This document shows positions 10,331 through 22,255 of a stretch of 64,000 bases of DNA, piece after piece. A program made the translations under genes and the position numbers. Source of the DNA: Kitagawia praeruptora (Eukaryota > Streptophyta > Magnoliopsida > Apiales > Apiaceae); the NCBI GenBank assembly GCA_037693485.1, contig CM075351.1, positions 10,659,001-10,723,000 of the forward strand. The letters run 5' to 3'. The notes beneath the pieces are model-generated. The model did not search any database. It was given only the letters and a program-made list of their open reading frames with translations, and was not told where the DNA came from. Within the stretch, counting starts at the first letter, position 1, and each line of letters begins with the position of its first letter.

Positions 10331-11770
10331 CATTAATTGGCCCCACGGCTATTTCTCGTAAAAATTCCTCATTCCTCAAACTATTGGGTGATGGCCCACA
10401 ACATAAATGTTGGCCATTTTCGCTCACCAATTAAGAATCTTCTATCTATCTATCTATATAAAGGAAAAACTCGGGTGTGTGACGTGGCGGACTTCGGCTT
10501 CCTCCAAACCAATTTCTCTCAATTCAAAGGCTTCCTCAATTTTGGAATTATTTCGTTAAATTAATCGAATTTAGTCTTTCAGTCTCCTACATTCAATCAG
10601 TTTCGGCCTTCCATCTACCCGACCCAGTCAAGCATCAAGCTTCATCAAGCGGCAAAGGTTTTTATAAAAGACCTTGCACCGTACTGATGAATACAAAGAC
10701 CAGCCTAAAGGAAGAAAATTCAGTGATTTTGATAGGTTTGTTTCTGCTAGCTTTCGATTTTCAAAACCCATTATGATTACAATATTGAGTCATTCTTTGT
10801 TGTTTCTCACCATTTCTAATTCTTTTTTGTATATGCATAGACTATGTCGGGACTGAATTTTCAGGGGCTAAAAAATAAGGGTTGCAGACTTGAGGTTTCC
10901 GTTAATTTGGCTTCACTTTGTCAATTCATTTGGCGCAAATTATGTGTAATTTTTTTTTTGAAACGTATTGAACAAGCTTTGGTAATTTGTATTCATTGAT
11001 TGATTTATCCTTTTTTTTAAGAATAAAAGTAATATTCTTAGTAACAATGTTTTTTTTTGAATTTATTTTATGTTGAGCCTATTGGGCGATATTGTTCTTG
11101 AATTAATAAGAAAGTGTTAAGTTAGTTGATTAAGATGTCATCATTTGGCGATATTGTTCTTGAATTATTAAGAAAGTGTTAAGTTAGTTGATTAAGATGT
11201 CATCATTTTTGTTGTGGATTTTAAAGTCCTGGTTGGTCTGTATGACTACGTGGGTATGGGAGATTTTAGTGGTTGATGTTGAAAGCTTATTAATTGTTTT
11301 AGGTTGGAGCGGTAATCCTGTTTGTGCCAAGCGATGCCATTTTATCATCAAGGCAGATGGTCGATCAATTGGAGCCTATAACAAGCCGTGTTCATGGAAT
11401 GGATAGTAGTTTCTCTGCTTAATCACTGTCTTCCGGTCTATTAGCGCCAGCTCTTGCAACGGATAAATTGATTTAGTGGTCTATGTCAAATTCATTGCTT
11501 ATGTTTTTTCATGGTAATTTAAGCGTTTTACATGATTTGTGGTCATTTTCTATCCTTTTTGTGCTCAGATTCCCATTACATGTATATTTGTAGTATATGT
11601 GTTTGTTTTGTTGCTTATTTTTTGCAGTTTGTTGTGGGTTATGATTAAATTTTGCAAAGATCCACCTTTCAAGTACTTGTGCATGTATTTAGTTTGACAG
11701 AATTGTTAGTTTGTGCATTTAATTTGGAAGGATTGTTAGAGGTTAGATGTAGTTGAATTTGCATAAATAG
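10331..11770. other. AT-rich DNA with no gene recognised
   Basis: Contains a CTAT microsatellite (about 10,440-10,460) followed by AAGGAAAAACTCGGGTGTGT and GACGTGGCGG, a layout reminiscent of some plant Helitron 5' ends. No Helitron 3' hairpin with CTRR was found to match. Short open stretches here lack any recognisable domain. If the exon-like stretch at 11,771-11,943 belongs to a gene, this could be its intron and 5' part. Confidence 0.35.
11085..11208. repeat. tandem duplication, 62-bp unit, two copies
   Basis: The unit starting GGCGATATTGTTCTTGAATT occurs at 11,085 and again at 11,147 with about one difference, so it is a recent local duplication. Confidence 0.85.
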
Positions 11771-11943
11771 AAATTGCAATTGAGGCATTGCTTGAGGAGT
11801 TGAAGAGCGCCGCTTTACTGCCTGATTTGGCTCCGTTTCCGATGAATAGGTTTATGGCGACTTTGACTCCTTCGATTGAAGGATTTATTGGTAAGATTGA
11901 TGAGGCTGCGAAAAGGAAGGTTGGGAAGAAGAAGAATAGGTGA
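11771..11943 (+). pseudogene. possible 3' coding exon of an unrecognised gene (about 56 codons)
   Basis: A GC-richer island in AT-rich DNA. The frame from about 11,773 reads IEALLEELKSAALLPDLAP, then PFPMNRFMATLTPSIEGF, and ends with a lysine-rich tail (RKVGKKKNR) and TGA at 11,941-11,943. The same frame has a stop just upstream (TAA near 11,764), and ATAG directly before 11,771 could be a 3' splice site. The composition looks like real protein: balanced residues, clean C-terminus, and codon usage unlike its surroundings. I do not recognise the family. It may be the last exon of a host gene, or a fragment carried by a transposon such as a Helitron. Confidence 0.4.
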
Positions 11944-12647
11944 TTTGGTTGGAGGTTAGGGGTTTGGATTTTTTTTTGGTATTGTATTTGCTGGCTTAAT
12001 TTGTCTTTGATTTATAAATTATTTTTAATATAGAACGTTCTTAAGTGGTAATTGTCGGTTCTATATTGTTATGGATTCTTTTTCTGGTGGTTTCTACGGA
12101 TAATCTAAATAAAGTGGAATGTCTTTTGCTTTTTGTTTGTGCAATGCTGGTAAACTTTTTGTTGACGGGATTTCTTGATTGGATTGAAATTAACATTTTA
12201 ATCATATATATATGCATGTATGTGATGTGAAGTATAATGTATGTATGTATGTGATGTGGAGTATAATGTAATTGTTCGAAGTGAAATTTTAGAGATATTA
12301 GGAGTTTGGATAGAACTGTATATTATTTTAAGATTTAGGCTAGTGTAGTACATTGGTTGTAGGATTGCTAAGTGATTTTGTTTGTGCATGTAAACATTGA
12401 TTAGTTTGTAAACAAAAAATGCAATGTACATTTTCTCGATATTTCATGTCCCTTACAAATGTATTGTGCCATCATAAATAAAATCGTAGTGAAAATAGAC
12501 TATATGTGCACTTCTTAGGGCCTAAGAGTTGCTTTCTGATACAGAATATATATAATCTACACATTAAATGAGTCTTTTCAAATTAATTGTTTAAAAGCAA
12601 AAGTATTTCACAATCATTCCGACATTGAAGAAAGAGAAGAAATATTA
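11944..12647. other. AT-rich DNA, no gene seen
   Basis: Contains a small tandem duplication of about 29 bp around 12,212-12,268 (ATGTATGTGATGTGRAGTAT type). No other structure is visible. Confidence 0.5.
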
Positions 12648-15600
12648 TGTGACACCATCCAAATCCGGGGTCTAGATCCGGGGGTCACCAACCAATCACA
12701 ACTAATAAAATAAATCAGAATGCGCAACTGACCCCGCCAACCAAAGATCGCAAACAGGTTATTGTATGAAACCAAGCAGTTACAACCCAAAAGTAAACTA
12801 CTCACTTATTACAAGCCATAGAATAAACTCAACCTAAATCCAGTCTAGTTACGTTTTATTATGACATCCCATTTTATTTAAAATTCTATCTAGCGCCAAA
12901 AGTAACCCGCAAATACCTGAAAGGTCAGGGGTGCAGACACACGACCACTCTGCCCCTCTCTAATATGGTCCGAACGGCTGGTCGGAAACATACTGCTCCT
13001 CTGGAAAGGTTTTTTGAAAACAAGAGTGAGCCAAAGAAATGCCCAGCAAGTATATGTAAACAATTTTATAATAAAACAGGATAAGTGATGCATGATATGA
13101 ACTGAAATGTAAAACAGTTTATAGAACAAACTGAATCAACAACTGTGATATAATTCAAACCATAACTGAAATCATTTGGCATGTCATAAAAATGAATCAT
13201 CTGCCAACTCACAATATATAATAGCCATTTTGGCGATATGGATTGGATATATATATAACTGAAACACCATTGCCCCCTGATCAGGTTCAAAAGCAATGGG
13301 ACCATTTTATACAACCACCGAATACCTTTCTATCCGCGTGGGTATAACGAGGATTTCTGGGGTACCCAAAATAGGCAAGTAATGTTAGCCTATAGGAAGA
13401 TGGAATGGTTACCATATCCTCCTTAAATATAGCTGGACCAACTACTCGATGTGGCCTCCTACGCTTTACCAGTTTCCAATCCAATAGAGCAATTTCCGAA
13501 TTCAACAGGAAATGCTTAGTTTCACATACAGTTCACATCCCTATTATTTACTACGATAGTAAGGATATGAAGAGTTTATCTCAAACAATCTCCCACATCA
13601 AGAGTAACAATATCAAGCAACTGTTCGCACAAAAATATTTAAGAACCACAAATAGCTCTGAACAATAGCTATTTGTCATGATATGAATCAATGAACATAA
13701 AATAAACAGTGTATAAGATGATCAAGGGGAAAATACTTGCCTGGATATATGAATGGTAAGCTATGCTCGCTGGTTAAGGTTTCTCTCGCTTCTATGCATA
13801 CAGCTGGTAAGCTCTGCCCACTAGCTAGGGTTTCTCTCACTTCTACAATTAAAACATTCTATTTTAAACATCTGGCTAGGTAGGCATAAGACCAAATACA
13901 AATCAAACCTCGGTTTTAGTGTCTACCCGTACGTTGCATCGTTGCCGAGTAAATATTTAAAACAATTAATAACATGTACGGAGCATTCAAACATGTACTC
14001 ACATAGCAGATACGACTTTCAAACAAAAGAGCACTCAAATTAATATTATAATATTTAAAAGTATTTTTAGAATAATTAAAAGAATTTTAAAAGATTTAAA
14101 TAACCCTTCTCGAATAAAAAAGGATCATTAATAAATCCTCCGGGTAATTATTGGATCACCAAAATATTTTTATAATTATATAATATAGGTTTATAAATAA
14201 TTTTAGAATTTTAAAACTATATTTTACCGTTCCCGGATTATTTTTAGGATCTAAAACAATTTCTTCCTATTTTAAATCACTTTTAAACAGAAAATTGGTT
14301 AATTAAAAAATTAAATAATCCTAAATAAATTAATTAGAGTCAAGTAATAATTAATTAATGAAATTATCTAATAAATAATTACATTTATTAGATAATCAAA
14401 TTAATTAAATCATTATTTGAGATTAATTAATATAATTAAAAGTATTTAATTCTTAATTATTTTTGAATTAAAAACAAATAAATAAAGAAATAATTAAAAT
14501 AGAATTGAGAAATAAATTCTGGATTTATAAAAAATTTTCAGAAAATAATATTTCTGAAATTTATAATTAAATTCAGAATTATAAAGTAACTAAAAGTAAA
14601 TAAAAGGAAATAAAAGTAAAAATAATTAGTAAAAAGTAAAAATCAATTCCCAAAATCATTTTTCAGAAAATGTTTTCAGATTTTTAAGATCAAACGGTTA
14701 CTATTCATCACCATCTTCACTGTTCTTCGTATGAATGGTCGAAGAACACCACCTCCAACAATGGAGGTTTGCCCAGATTCCAGTCACCGGAAAAAAATCC
14801 GGCGAACTCCGGCAATCACCAAAACGTACCATTCGCTACGTTTTAAGTACCAAAATCGCTCCAAATCATTTTCTAAACACAACCATACCATTCAAACAAA
14901 CCCAGATTTGACCAAAACAAGAATCCGGCCAAACCCGAACAAAATTCGACGACCTCACCGGCAAAATTTCGATCTCACTCATTTCTCAACCAAATCAAAC
15001 GTTCTTTACATCAAAATGAAGCTTATGACTTCAAAAATCTATACCAAGCATTCATAACAGCAACAAATCATTCAAGAACCCAGAAAATTCGATTTTTAAA
15101 TCTCACCCCAACAAAAACTCGACTTCGAGTTTTAAGCTACTAAAAATCAAACAAAAATTATCATGATGCTCCTGAGATTATATACAATCTATAGATACTA
15201 ACCACATCAACAACAAATCATCCTACAATCCAAAATAAATTCGAGAAATTCGAATATTAAAACTAAAATCATGAATTTATGAATCAAGCAAATTAGGATG
15301 TTAAAACACACATAAACATGTAGTAGAGATCAAGAGCTTCAATTTGGTTACCCACATGATCGATTTGGATGCCGGAATCACTGTTAAAAGTGCGATTGAT
15401 CTTCAAGAACACCAAGAACAATTTTTCCAGAATTTTACAGAAATAAAAATCAAAAAATCTGATTTTTTGATTATTTTGATTAAATAAATAAAATCAGCTG
15501 CTTTTTATATTAAATCAAAATTAATACCCCAAAAATATTTTTAACCCCTAATTAAAATTATTAGGCCTTAAAAATAATTTTTATGGGATAAAAATGTAAA

Positions 15601-15987
15601 ATTTTTATTTTTAAACAAATATAATATAAATGCCAAAATTTCCCAAAATTATGAATATTACAAAAATTACAAAGTAATGCATTGATAAATATCCTATCAT
15701 TATATAAAAATAATTTTATCAAAATCAAGGCCTCGGATTCAGTATAGGGGCTGGATCCGGAAATTAAAACGAGAAATAATTGTATTCTAAAAATATAAAA
15801 ATTACAGAAAAATAGAATAAAATAATCTAGGCTACATAGAAGTCACATAACACGTATGAGATAATTTCCCTATTTAATAAAAATCATAACGCGTTTAAAT
15901 GCATTAAAATTAAACTGAAACACAGTAAAATAAACTAAAAATATATTTTAATATAATAAATTACACGAAATTTTCCCGGTCGTTACA
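12648..15987 (-). repeat. 3' LTR of the chromovirus (about 3,340 bp)
   Basis: Starts TGTAACGACCGGG on the minus strand at 15,987 and ends GGATGGTGTCACA at 12,648. It is AT-rich, with no coding sequence I can support. An open stretch at 14,731-15,057 is low-complexity and probably not a gene. One CTCCCACATCA, a relative of the motif in the solo LTR at 1,989-5,440, occurs at about 13,590 without a clear TATA at the matching distance. Confidence 0.8.
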
Positions 15988-16000
15988 TCCTTCCCCCCTT
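15988..16000 (-). other. polypurine tract of the chromovirus
   Basis: The minus strand reads AAGGGGGGAAGGA immediately before the LTR start, the expected place and composition for plus-strand priming. Confidence 0.8.
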
Positions 16001-16027
16001 ATAAGGATTCTGTCCCCAGAATCCCAC

Positions 16028-16290
16028 TTAAGAAAATAAGTGCGGATACTGAGCTCGCATTTCACTCTCTACTTCCCATGTTGATTCCTCAACCATGGGA
16101 TTCCTCCATAACACCCTAACTAGAGGTATTGTCTTATTTCTTAATACCTTATTCTTATGATCTAATATCTCAGCTGGTTGCTCAACAAAAGATAAGTCAT
16201 GTTGAATATCTACAGGTTCATATTCTATCGCGTGCATTGGATTAGGATTGTACTTCCTCAACATCGATATATGGAATACATTATGGATGT
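16028..16290 (-). pseudogene. chromovirus integrase C-terminus with chromodomain-like tail
   Basis: Reads [17 protein letters not shown], then EYEPVDIQHDLSFVEQPAEI, then VLWRNPMVEESTWEVESEMR and a stop after YPHLFS. In plant chromoviruses this segment ends the polyprotein; its Trp and acidic residues (VEESTWE) form the chromodomain-like tail thought to guide integration. It is fused at about 16,290 to reverse-transcriptase sequence, so everything between was deleted. The fusion happens to preserve a short overlapping frame but has no catalytic integrase core. Confidence 0.85.
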
Positions 16291-16660
16291 TCTGCATGTT
16301 CCTCCTCTGACTTGGAGTATATCAAGATATCATCTATGAAAACAATCACAAATTTATCTAGATATTTCTTGAAAACTCTGTTCATCATATCCATGAAAGC
16401 GGCTGGTGCATTAGTCAGTCCAAAGGGCATAACTAAAAACTCGTAGTGCCCATATCTCGTGCGGAATACCGTATTAGGAATATCGACTGCCTTGATCTTC
16501 AACTGGTGATATCCCGATCGAAGTCGATTTTGGAAAACCATACCGCACCCTTTAACTGGTCAAACAAGTCATCAATCCTCGGTAATGGGTACTTGTTTTT
16601 GATCGTCAGTTTGTTTAGCTCCCGATAGTCAATACAGAGTCGCATGCTTCCGTCCTTCTT
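16281..16660 (-). pseudogene. chromovirus reverse transcriptase fragment with frameshift
   Basis: Begins [19 protein letters not shown] and continues [17 protein letters not shown], then after a 1-bp loss near 16,523 continues in another frame: [30 protein letters not shown] and the catalytic FIDDILIYS. These are the fingers and palm of Ty3/gypsy reverse transcriptase. Both ends are truncated: the N-terminal side stops in a lysine/glutamate-coding purine tract derived from the neighbouring element, and the C-terminal side stops at SEEEHAEH. Confidence 0.88.
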
Positions 16661-16715
16661 TTTCCTTCTTTTTTTTCCTTTTTTTTCTTTTTTTTCTTTC
16701 TCTTTTTTTTTCTCG
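16650..16715. other. pyrimidine-tract junction between chromovirus and element E4
   Basis: A run of T and C joins reverse-transcriptase codons on the left to E4 noncoding DNA on the right (CTCGAGAGCTAAATA). In E2 the matching sequence, at about 53,875-53,910 in reverse orientation, also has a purine tract next to TAGCTCTCGA. The tract therefore belongs to E4, and the join may have used its similarity to the AAGAAGGAC codons of the chromovirus. The E4 3' LTR is absent, so this is a deletion breakpoint rather than an insertion edge. Confidence 0.6.
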
Positions 16716-17220
16716 AGAGCTAAATATAACAAGAACAATAATATACAAAATAACAATGATCCCATGAATTTATTACACATGCCGACTATCAAATAACAAC
16801 AAACTCAATGTTCAATATTTCCCCCAAAATTATGACCAACAATAAACCCCCCCTTACACACCTTATTACTCCCTTAAGCACTCTACTAGCCTTTGACAAT
16901 GTGGGTTCAAATTAATGTAAGGCCAATACAAGAAAAAGGTCTAGGCAAGTAATGTGGTATGTCACCGGAAAAATAGGATTAAGCTCAACGGGTTAACTAA
17001 TTGATCATGTAAACATGGTGTGGTAATATGGGAAAATATGCGGTTATTCCTAAATGCCTTTATCATTTTAATCGTCAAATAATGTCATGCACTCCAAGAA
17101 AGACCTCAAACAACTGCTAGCAATGCAAACAATCCGTGGACACTCAAGCAAACGAATAAATTGCAACAAATATGCAATATGGCTCAAAATCTCACTTGGT
17201 GGAAAAACATACTCAATCCC
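16711..17220 (-). mobile_element. element E4, 3' noncoding segment (left piece)
   Basis: This is the reverse complement of the E2 internal region at about 53,380-53,890, with many substitutions. It ends at 17,220 with the target duplication ATCCC of E2 and continues on the far side of E2 at 56,228. No coding sequence is present. Confidence 0.8.
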
Positions 17221-18720
17221 TGATAAGTGGATTTTATATCCACTTGGAACATTCTAAATCGGCTTAAATTGATTGTCTTCGACTCAAGTTTCTTGTAGTT
17301 TTGATGTGTTTTGCTTAGTTGTGCAGGTTTACGAGAATGTTGATTAAGGTGGATGCTTCTATAATTTTTTGGGAATTAATTGATTAAAATTCGGATTTTC
17401 TGGGAAGGCTGCGCAGCTTACACTGTTTTGGCCATATCTGGAGTTCTGTAAGTCCGTTTTCAGTGATCTTACTGCCCACGCGAAGCTTGAGAGATTTTCT
17501 ACAACCTGGGATAGGAAGCACGTGCAAGTAATGTGCTGAATAAAATCTCGCGCCTGATCTAGTTAAAGAAGGCTGGGAATTTACTGTTTTGCCCTTTTCA
17601 AGTTCTAATTATATTCCGGGCAGTTTTTACCACCTTAATTAAATTCTAATTGTAATAGAAGATATTTTCTTGCTGGGCAAGAAATATAGAGCCTATAAAA
17701 ACACATCTAAGCATTGTAATAGATACACACATTATTGTCGCATTATTATTGTAACCAGCTGAGATCTGCAAGAGAGAAAAGGAGAGAAGGGTTCAACGCT
17801 AGTGACAAGCAAGGATCAAGATCTACTTCATCTTTTGTATACGTTGGATTTTAGATTTGTTTTCTCAACTCTTAATTTTAATAATATTATTACTTCTTTC
17901 TTCCATATCTTGTTTTATATCATGTTTTCATCAAATCCCATGACGATGAACGGTTCAATTATGGGCTAATCGTTGTCATGGGATCCTAGTGGATTTATCT
18001 ATGTAACTTAGATGTTTGTATGCCTTAAAGATTTATGTGTGGTGAATGCTTGATATCCTTGTATGGTTGTGCTTATTGAATTTAGGTGCGTCGCGAACAT
18101 CTAATTTGTTAATCTCTTGCTAAACGAGAGTGGATCTTGAGATTTAGAACTTGCCATGCTAGCATAGGATAGGTTGATGTTTGAACATCATGATTTGTGG
18201 CATGAATAGAGATATTATGCTACCCTATGTGATCTAAGTGGATAACTTGTGCTTCAACCTTTATGTTTTCAAATTCTATAGAGATATAGGGTCTAAACAT
18301 AATAGGTGCCTATTCATCTTCTATCTCTTTTGTGGATGTATGTGTAGATTGGTACTAGTATATCGAGAGGTAACTTTTACTCTTTTCGTGTTATCCGATC
18401 AGATATCAAAACCATCGCATGTTTTAATTAAAGGCTGCAACTCTAAGTGAAGTAGATGATGAAACTAGGATTCCATGTTTATTCTCATATAAGTAATTCG
18501 ATTTTTATTCTCGTTAATTGTTTAATTCTTAGTTTATAATTTGCAATTAGTTTAATTTAGATAATAAATCTCAAATTTGTTATTTTTCTTAGCAGTGAAT
18601 TAAAACCATACATTGTTGCATAGGCATATTTACTGAATAGAACCATAACCAGATCTATGTGGAACGAACTTTAATTGTATTACTTGTGACTACGTGCGCT
18701 TGCGTAAATTTAGCATAACA
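17221..18720 (+). repeat. 5' LTR of E2 (1,500 bp)
   Basis: Starts TGATAAGTGG and ends TTTAGCATAACA. Right after TGAT lies a near-perfect inverted repeat (AAGTGGAT ... ATCCACTT) with a 5-nt loop. The U3-like first 400 bp are close to those of E3, while the rest is clearly diverged, so E2 and E3 are sister subfamilies. A short open stretch at 18,238-18,450, repeated at 55,745-55,957, is LTR sequence, not a gene. Confidence 0.9.
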
Positions 18721-18726
18721 AGTTTT

Positions 18727-18744
18727 TGGCGCCGCTGCCGGGGA
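18727..18744 (+). other. primer-binding site (tRNA-Asp type), E2
   Basis: TGGCGCCGCTGCCGGGGA, six bases inside the LTR end. The leader from here to the gag ATG at 18,861 has no other feature. Confidence 0.85.
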
Positions 18745-18860
18745 CCATCGGTGTTTTTATTTTAGTTTATGTGCTTGTCATCAGTGGTCGTTAGCGTTCA
18801 CTGACTCGGATTTCTTACTTAGTTTGTTTGAGTCGTGGTGTTTCAGGTACTTAAGTTTGT

Positions 18861-20807
18861 ATGCGAACACGCTTACAAGCGCGCTTGGAAGAACTGGCGG
18901 AAGACGATCGTGTAGAGAATATAGAGGATAAGAAAGAGGAAACTGAAACTATTGTAGAGATGGGTGACGCAGCAGCAGCAGCTAAGGCTTTGAAGGAGTA
19001 TTCTCAGCCGAAACTCAATGACATCCAGTCTAGCATTATTAGGCCAGCTATTGCAGCAAACAATTTTGAGATCAAGTCTGGCACAATTCAGATGGTGCAG
19101 AATTCAGTTCAGTTTGGGGGTACTTCTACGGAGGATGCCAACATGCATGTTCGGGACTTTATCGAAATCTGTGACACTTTCAAATGTAATGGTGTGACGG
19201 ATGATGCTATCAGGTTGAGGCTTTTCCCATTCTCTCTTAGGGATAAGGCTAAAAGCTGGCTACACTCTTTGCCACCTGGTTCCATTACTACATGGGAAGA
19301 TCTTGCTCAGAAGTTCCTTACTAAATTCTTCCCTATGGCAAAAACTGCAGCATTAAGGAACCAGTTGACTCAATTCCAACAGCAATCTGGCGAGACCTTG
19401 TGTGAGGCTTGGGAACGCTACAAGGAGATGCTACGCAAGTGTCCTCATCATGGCATGCCTGATTGGATGGTTATTAATGGATTCTACAATGGGTTGGGAG
19501 CACAGTCTAGGCCTTTGCTAGATGCAGCATCAGGTGGAGCTCTGTGGGCAAAGAGCTATGATGAAGCTTATGATCTTATAGAGATGATGGCTGCTAATGA
19601 ATATCAAAATCCAACCCAAAGGCTATCTCAAGGCAAGGCAGCAGGAATTTTGGAAGTAGATACAGCTTCAATGATTACAACTCAGTTGAAAGCTCTTGCT
19701 ATGAAGGTGGATTCTCTTGCTAATTATGGAGTGCAGCAGGTGGCTAGTGTTTGTGAGTTATGTGCGGGCGCACATGAGACGAATCAGTGTGCTATCTCTT
19801 CTGAATCAGCACAGTTCGTGAGTAATTTCCAGAGACCTGCTGCACCAGTTCCAGCCACTTATCATCCTAATAATCGGAATCATCCCAATTTCAGCTGGAG
19901 CAATAATCAAAATACTCAACAATCTTATCAGCAAGCGAAGCCATTCAATCAAGGCTATCAACAGCCTTACGCTCCAAGGGCACCATATCAACCTCCGGGA
20001 TTTCAGCAGCAACAGCCCCAGGCTCATGTGGGGCAATCTTCTAATGAAAAATCAGAGATAGATGATTTGAGGATGATGGTGAAGAATCTGCAAGTTTCTC
20101 AAAAGATCTTCGAGAGCCAGCTGGGACAGATTGCAAGTGCCTTACTTAGCAGACCACAAGGAACTCTTCCTAGTGATACATAGATTAATCCAGGAAGGAG
20201 AGACAACAAAGAACAGGTGAAAGCTGTGACATTAAGATAGGGAAAGGTTACATCAGATCCTAAATCAGCCGCTAAGGAAGATGAAGAAGTGCAGAATCAG
20301 CAAGTGGAAAATTCTGCAGTGCCCGAAATTGAGAAATCTGACTTAGTAGCTGATGAGCTAGATGGTGAAGTAGAGAAGAGTAAGGAACCTGTTAAAGCTT
20401 CAGTGGAGCAGTCGATTCAGATCTATCCTCCTCCTCCATATCCTAGAAGACTCCAGAAGCAGAATTTGGATAAGAAGTTTGCTAAGTTCTTAGAGGTGTT
20501 CAAAAAGTTGCAGATTAACATTCCTTTTGCGGAAGCTCTTGAACAGATGCCGAGCTATGCCAAGTTCATGAAGGGTATTCTTTCTCGTAAATTGAAGCTC
20601 GATGAATTAGAGACCGTTGCTCTAACGGAGGAGTGTAGTGCCATTCTGCAACAGAAGTTGCCACCAAAGCTTAAAGATCCGGGAAGTTTCACCATTCCTT
20701 GTACTATTGGCAATCTTTCTTTCAGCAAGTGTTTGTGTGATTTGGGAGCTAGCATCAATCTTATGCCCTTGTCAGTTTACATGCAACTTGGTCTACCGGA
20801 GCCAAAG
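18861..20807 (+). pseudogene. E2 gag and start of protease, two in-frame stops, interrupted by E3
   Basis: ATG at 18,861 (MRTRLQARLEELAEDD). The capsid domain (about residues 75-250) has [35 protein letters not shown] and FYNGLGAQSRP. The zinc knuckle near residue 295 is [13 protein letters not shown], spacing CX2CX3HX4C, one residue shorter than the usual knuckle. In-frame stops TAG occur at 20,181-20,183 and about 20,236-20,238, where E3 has sense codons. The same frame then continues with YPPPPYPRRLQKQ and the aspartic protease motif [11 protein letters not shown]. At 20,807, inside LGLPEPK, E3 is inserted; the frame resumes at 47,515. Confidence 0.88.
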
Positions 20808-22255
20808 TGATAAGTGGATTTATATCCACTTGGAACATTCTAAATCGGCTTAAATTGATTGTCTTGGACTCAAGTTTCTTGTAGTTTTGATGTGTTTTGC
20901 TTAGTTGTGCAGGTTTACGAGAATGTTGATTAAGGTGGATGCTTCTACAATTTTTTGGGAATTAATTGATTTAAATTCGGATTTTCTGGGAAGGCTGCGC
21001 AGCTTATACTGTTTTGGCCATATCTGGAGTTCTGTAAGTCCGTTTTTAGCGATCTTACTGCCCACGCGAAGCTTGAGAGATTTTCTACAACCTGGAATAG
21101 GAATCACGTGCAAGTAAAGTACTGAATTAATTCGCGCGTGCAGACTTTGTGAAGCATGGCTGGGAAATTCCTGTTTTGCCCTTTTCGAGTTCTAATTATA
21201 TTCCGGGCAGGTTTTAGCACCTTAATTAAATTCTAATTGTAATAGAATATTAAATATTTTTATTGAGCAAGAGGGAGGAAACGTTTTTTATGTATAAACG
21301 TCCTACCCTTGTAATAAGACAGATACATACGTTACATATTTTAACCTAGTTTTATACAGAAGAGAGAAGGAGGAGAAGGAATTCTTCCAAGCTAGTGACA
21401 AGCAAGGATTATTCTTGAAACCTTTATATTCTTCTATTGTGGGGATTTTATTCTAAACCTTATTCTTCTTCTTTATTTTTACTTGTTGATTTTAGAATTA
21501 TGTTTTCCAAAGAACCCATGATGACAATTAGGTCAATTATGGGCTAATTCGTTATCATGGGGTTTTAATGGATTTTGCTATGGATTCTAGTTATTGAGTG
21601 TTAATTATGCCTTGGTGTGTGATTGATTGTATTGATTACCTAGTATGTTTATGCTTATTCGTTATAAGTGCGTCGCGAACACTTGTAATTGTTTGTTTAA
21701 TCCTAGTGAATGCGAAAGTGGATCTAGGGTTTAGAACAATTCATGCTAGCATAGGTTTTTGCATGTGAAGAACATGTATTAATTTGTGATGTGATTCTAA
21801 CCGTCTTGCATCGACTATGTGGTTTAATGGGTGCTTGATTTTCAACCGGTATGTGTTCAATTGCTATAGACATATAGGGACTACACATATTTGGTGACTA
21901 CTTGACTTCTATCAATTGTGGATGATCAGTAGGATGGTATATGCACAACAAAAGTTGGTATGTATCAGTTTAGTGCATCTAATCAGTAATCAACTCGGTC
22001 ACATGCTAGGCTAAAGGGCATAAGATTCTAGATGAAGTAGTAATTGAAATTGAAATCCCATGTTTGTTTATTATAAGGTTAAAGTTAAGTTATTTTCTCG
22101 TAATTGGCTTAGTTGGTAATTAATCATTAGTTAAATCAAACCATTATTGTGATTGTCTTAGCAGTGAGTGTAAATCATAAGCTGGTGCATAAGTGAACAT
22201 AACGAACAATTTGAGTCTCTGTGGGAACGAATCTTATTTACTCTGTATTACTTGT
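20808..22255 (+). repeat. 5' LTR of E3, first 1,448 bp (split by Copia-1)
   Basis: Starts TGATAAGTGG with a perfect 8-bp inverted repeat AAGTGGAT-TTAT-ATCCACTT. It ends at ACTTGT, where CTTGT (22,251-22,255) is the left target duplication of Copia-1. It matches 46,033-47,480 almost base for base. An open stretch at 20,905-21,117, present again at 46,130-46,342, is LTR sequence and not a gene. Confidence 0.92.

Larger units (their letters stand above)
12648..16660 (-). mobile_element. deleted Tekay/Del-like chromovirus (3' LTR plus pol remnant)
   Basis: Read on the minus strand, a reverse-transcriptase fragment is joined directly to the end of an integrase/chromodomain region, then a polypurine tract, then a 3.34-kb LTR. 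Gag, protease, RNase H, most of integrase and the 5' LTR are missing. The chromodomain-type C-terminus and the long LTR with TGTAACG at its start support a Del/Tekay-like chromovirus. The 5' side ends at the pyrimidine-rich junction near 16,660-16,715. Confidence 0.75.

Noticed and set aside
14731..15057. 108-codon ORF inside the chromovirus LTR
   Set aside because: Low-complexity Thr/Asn/Lys/Pro-rich translation, no domain, inside an LTR.
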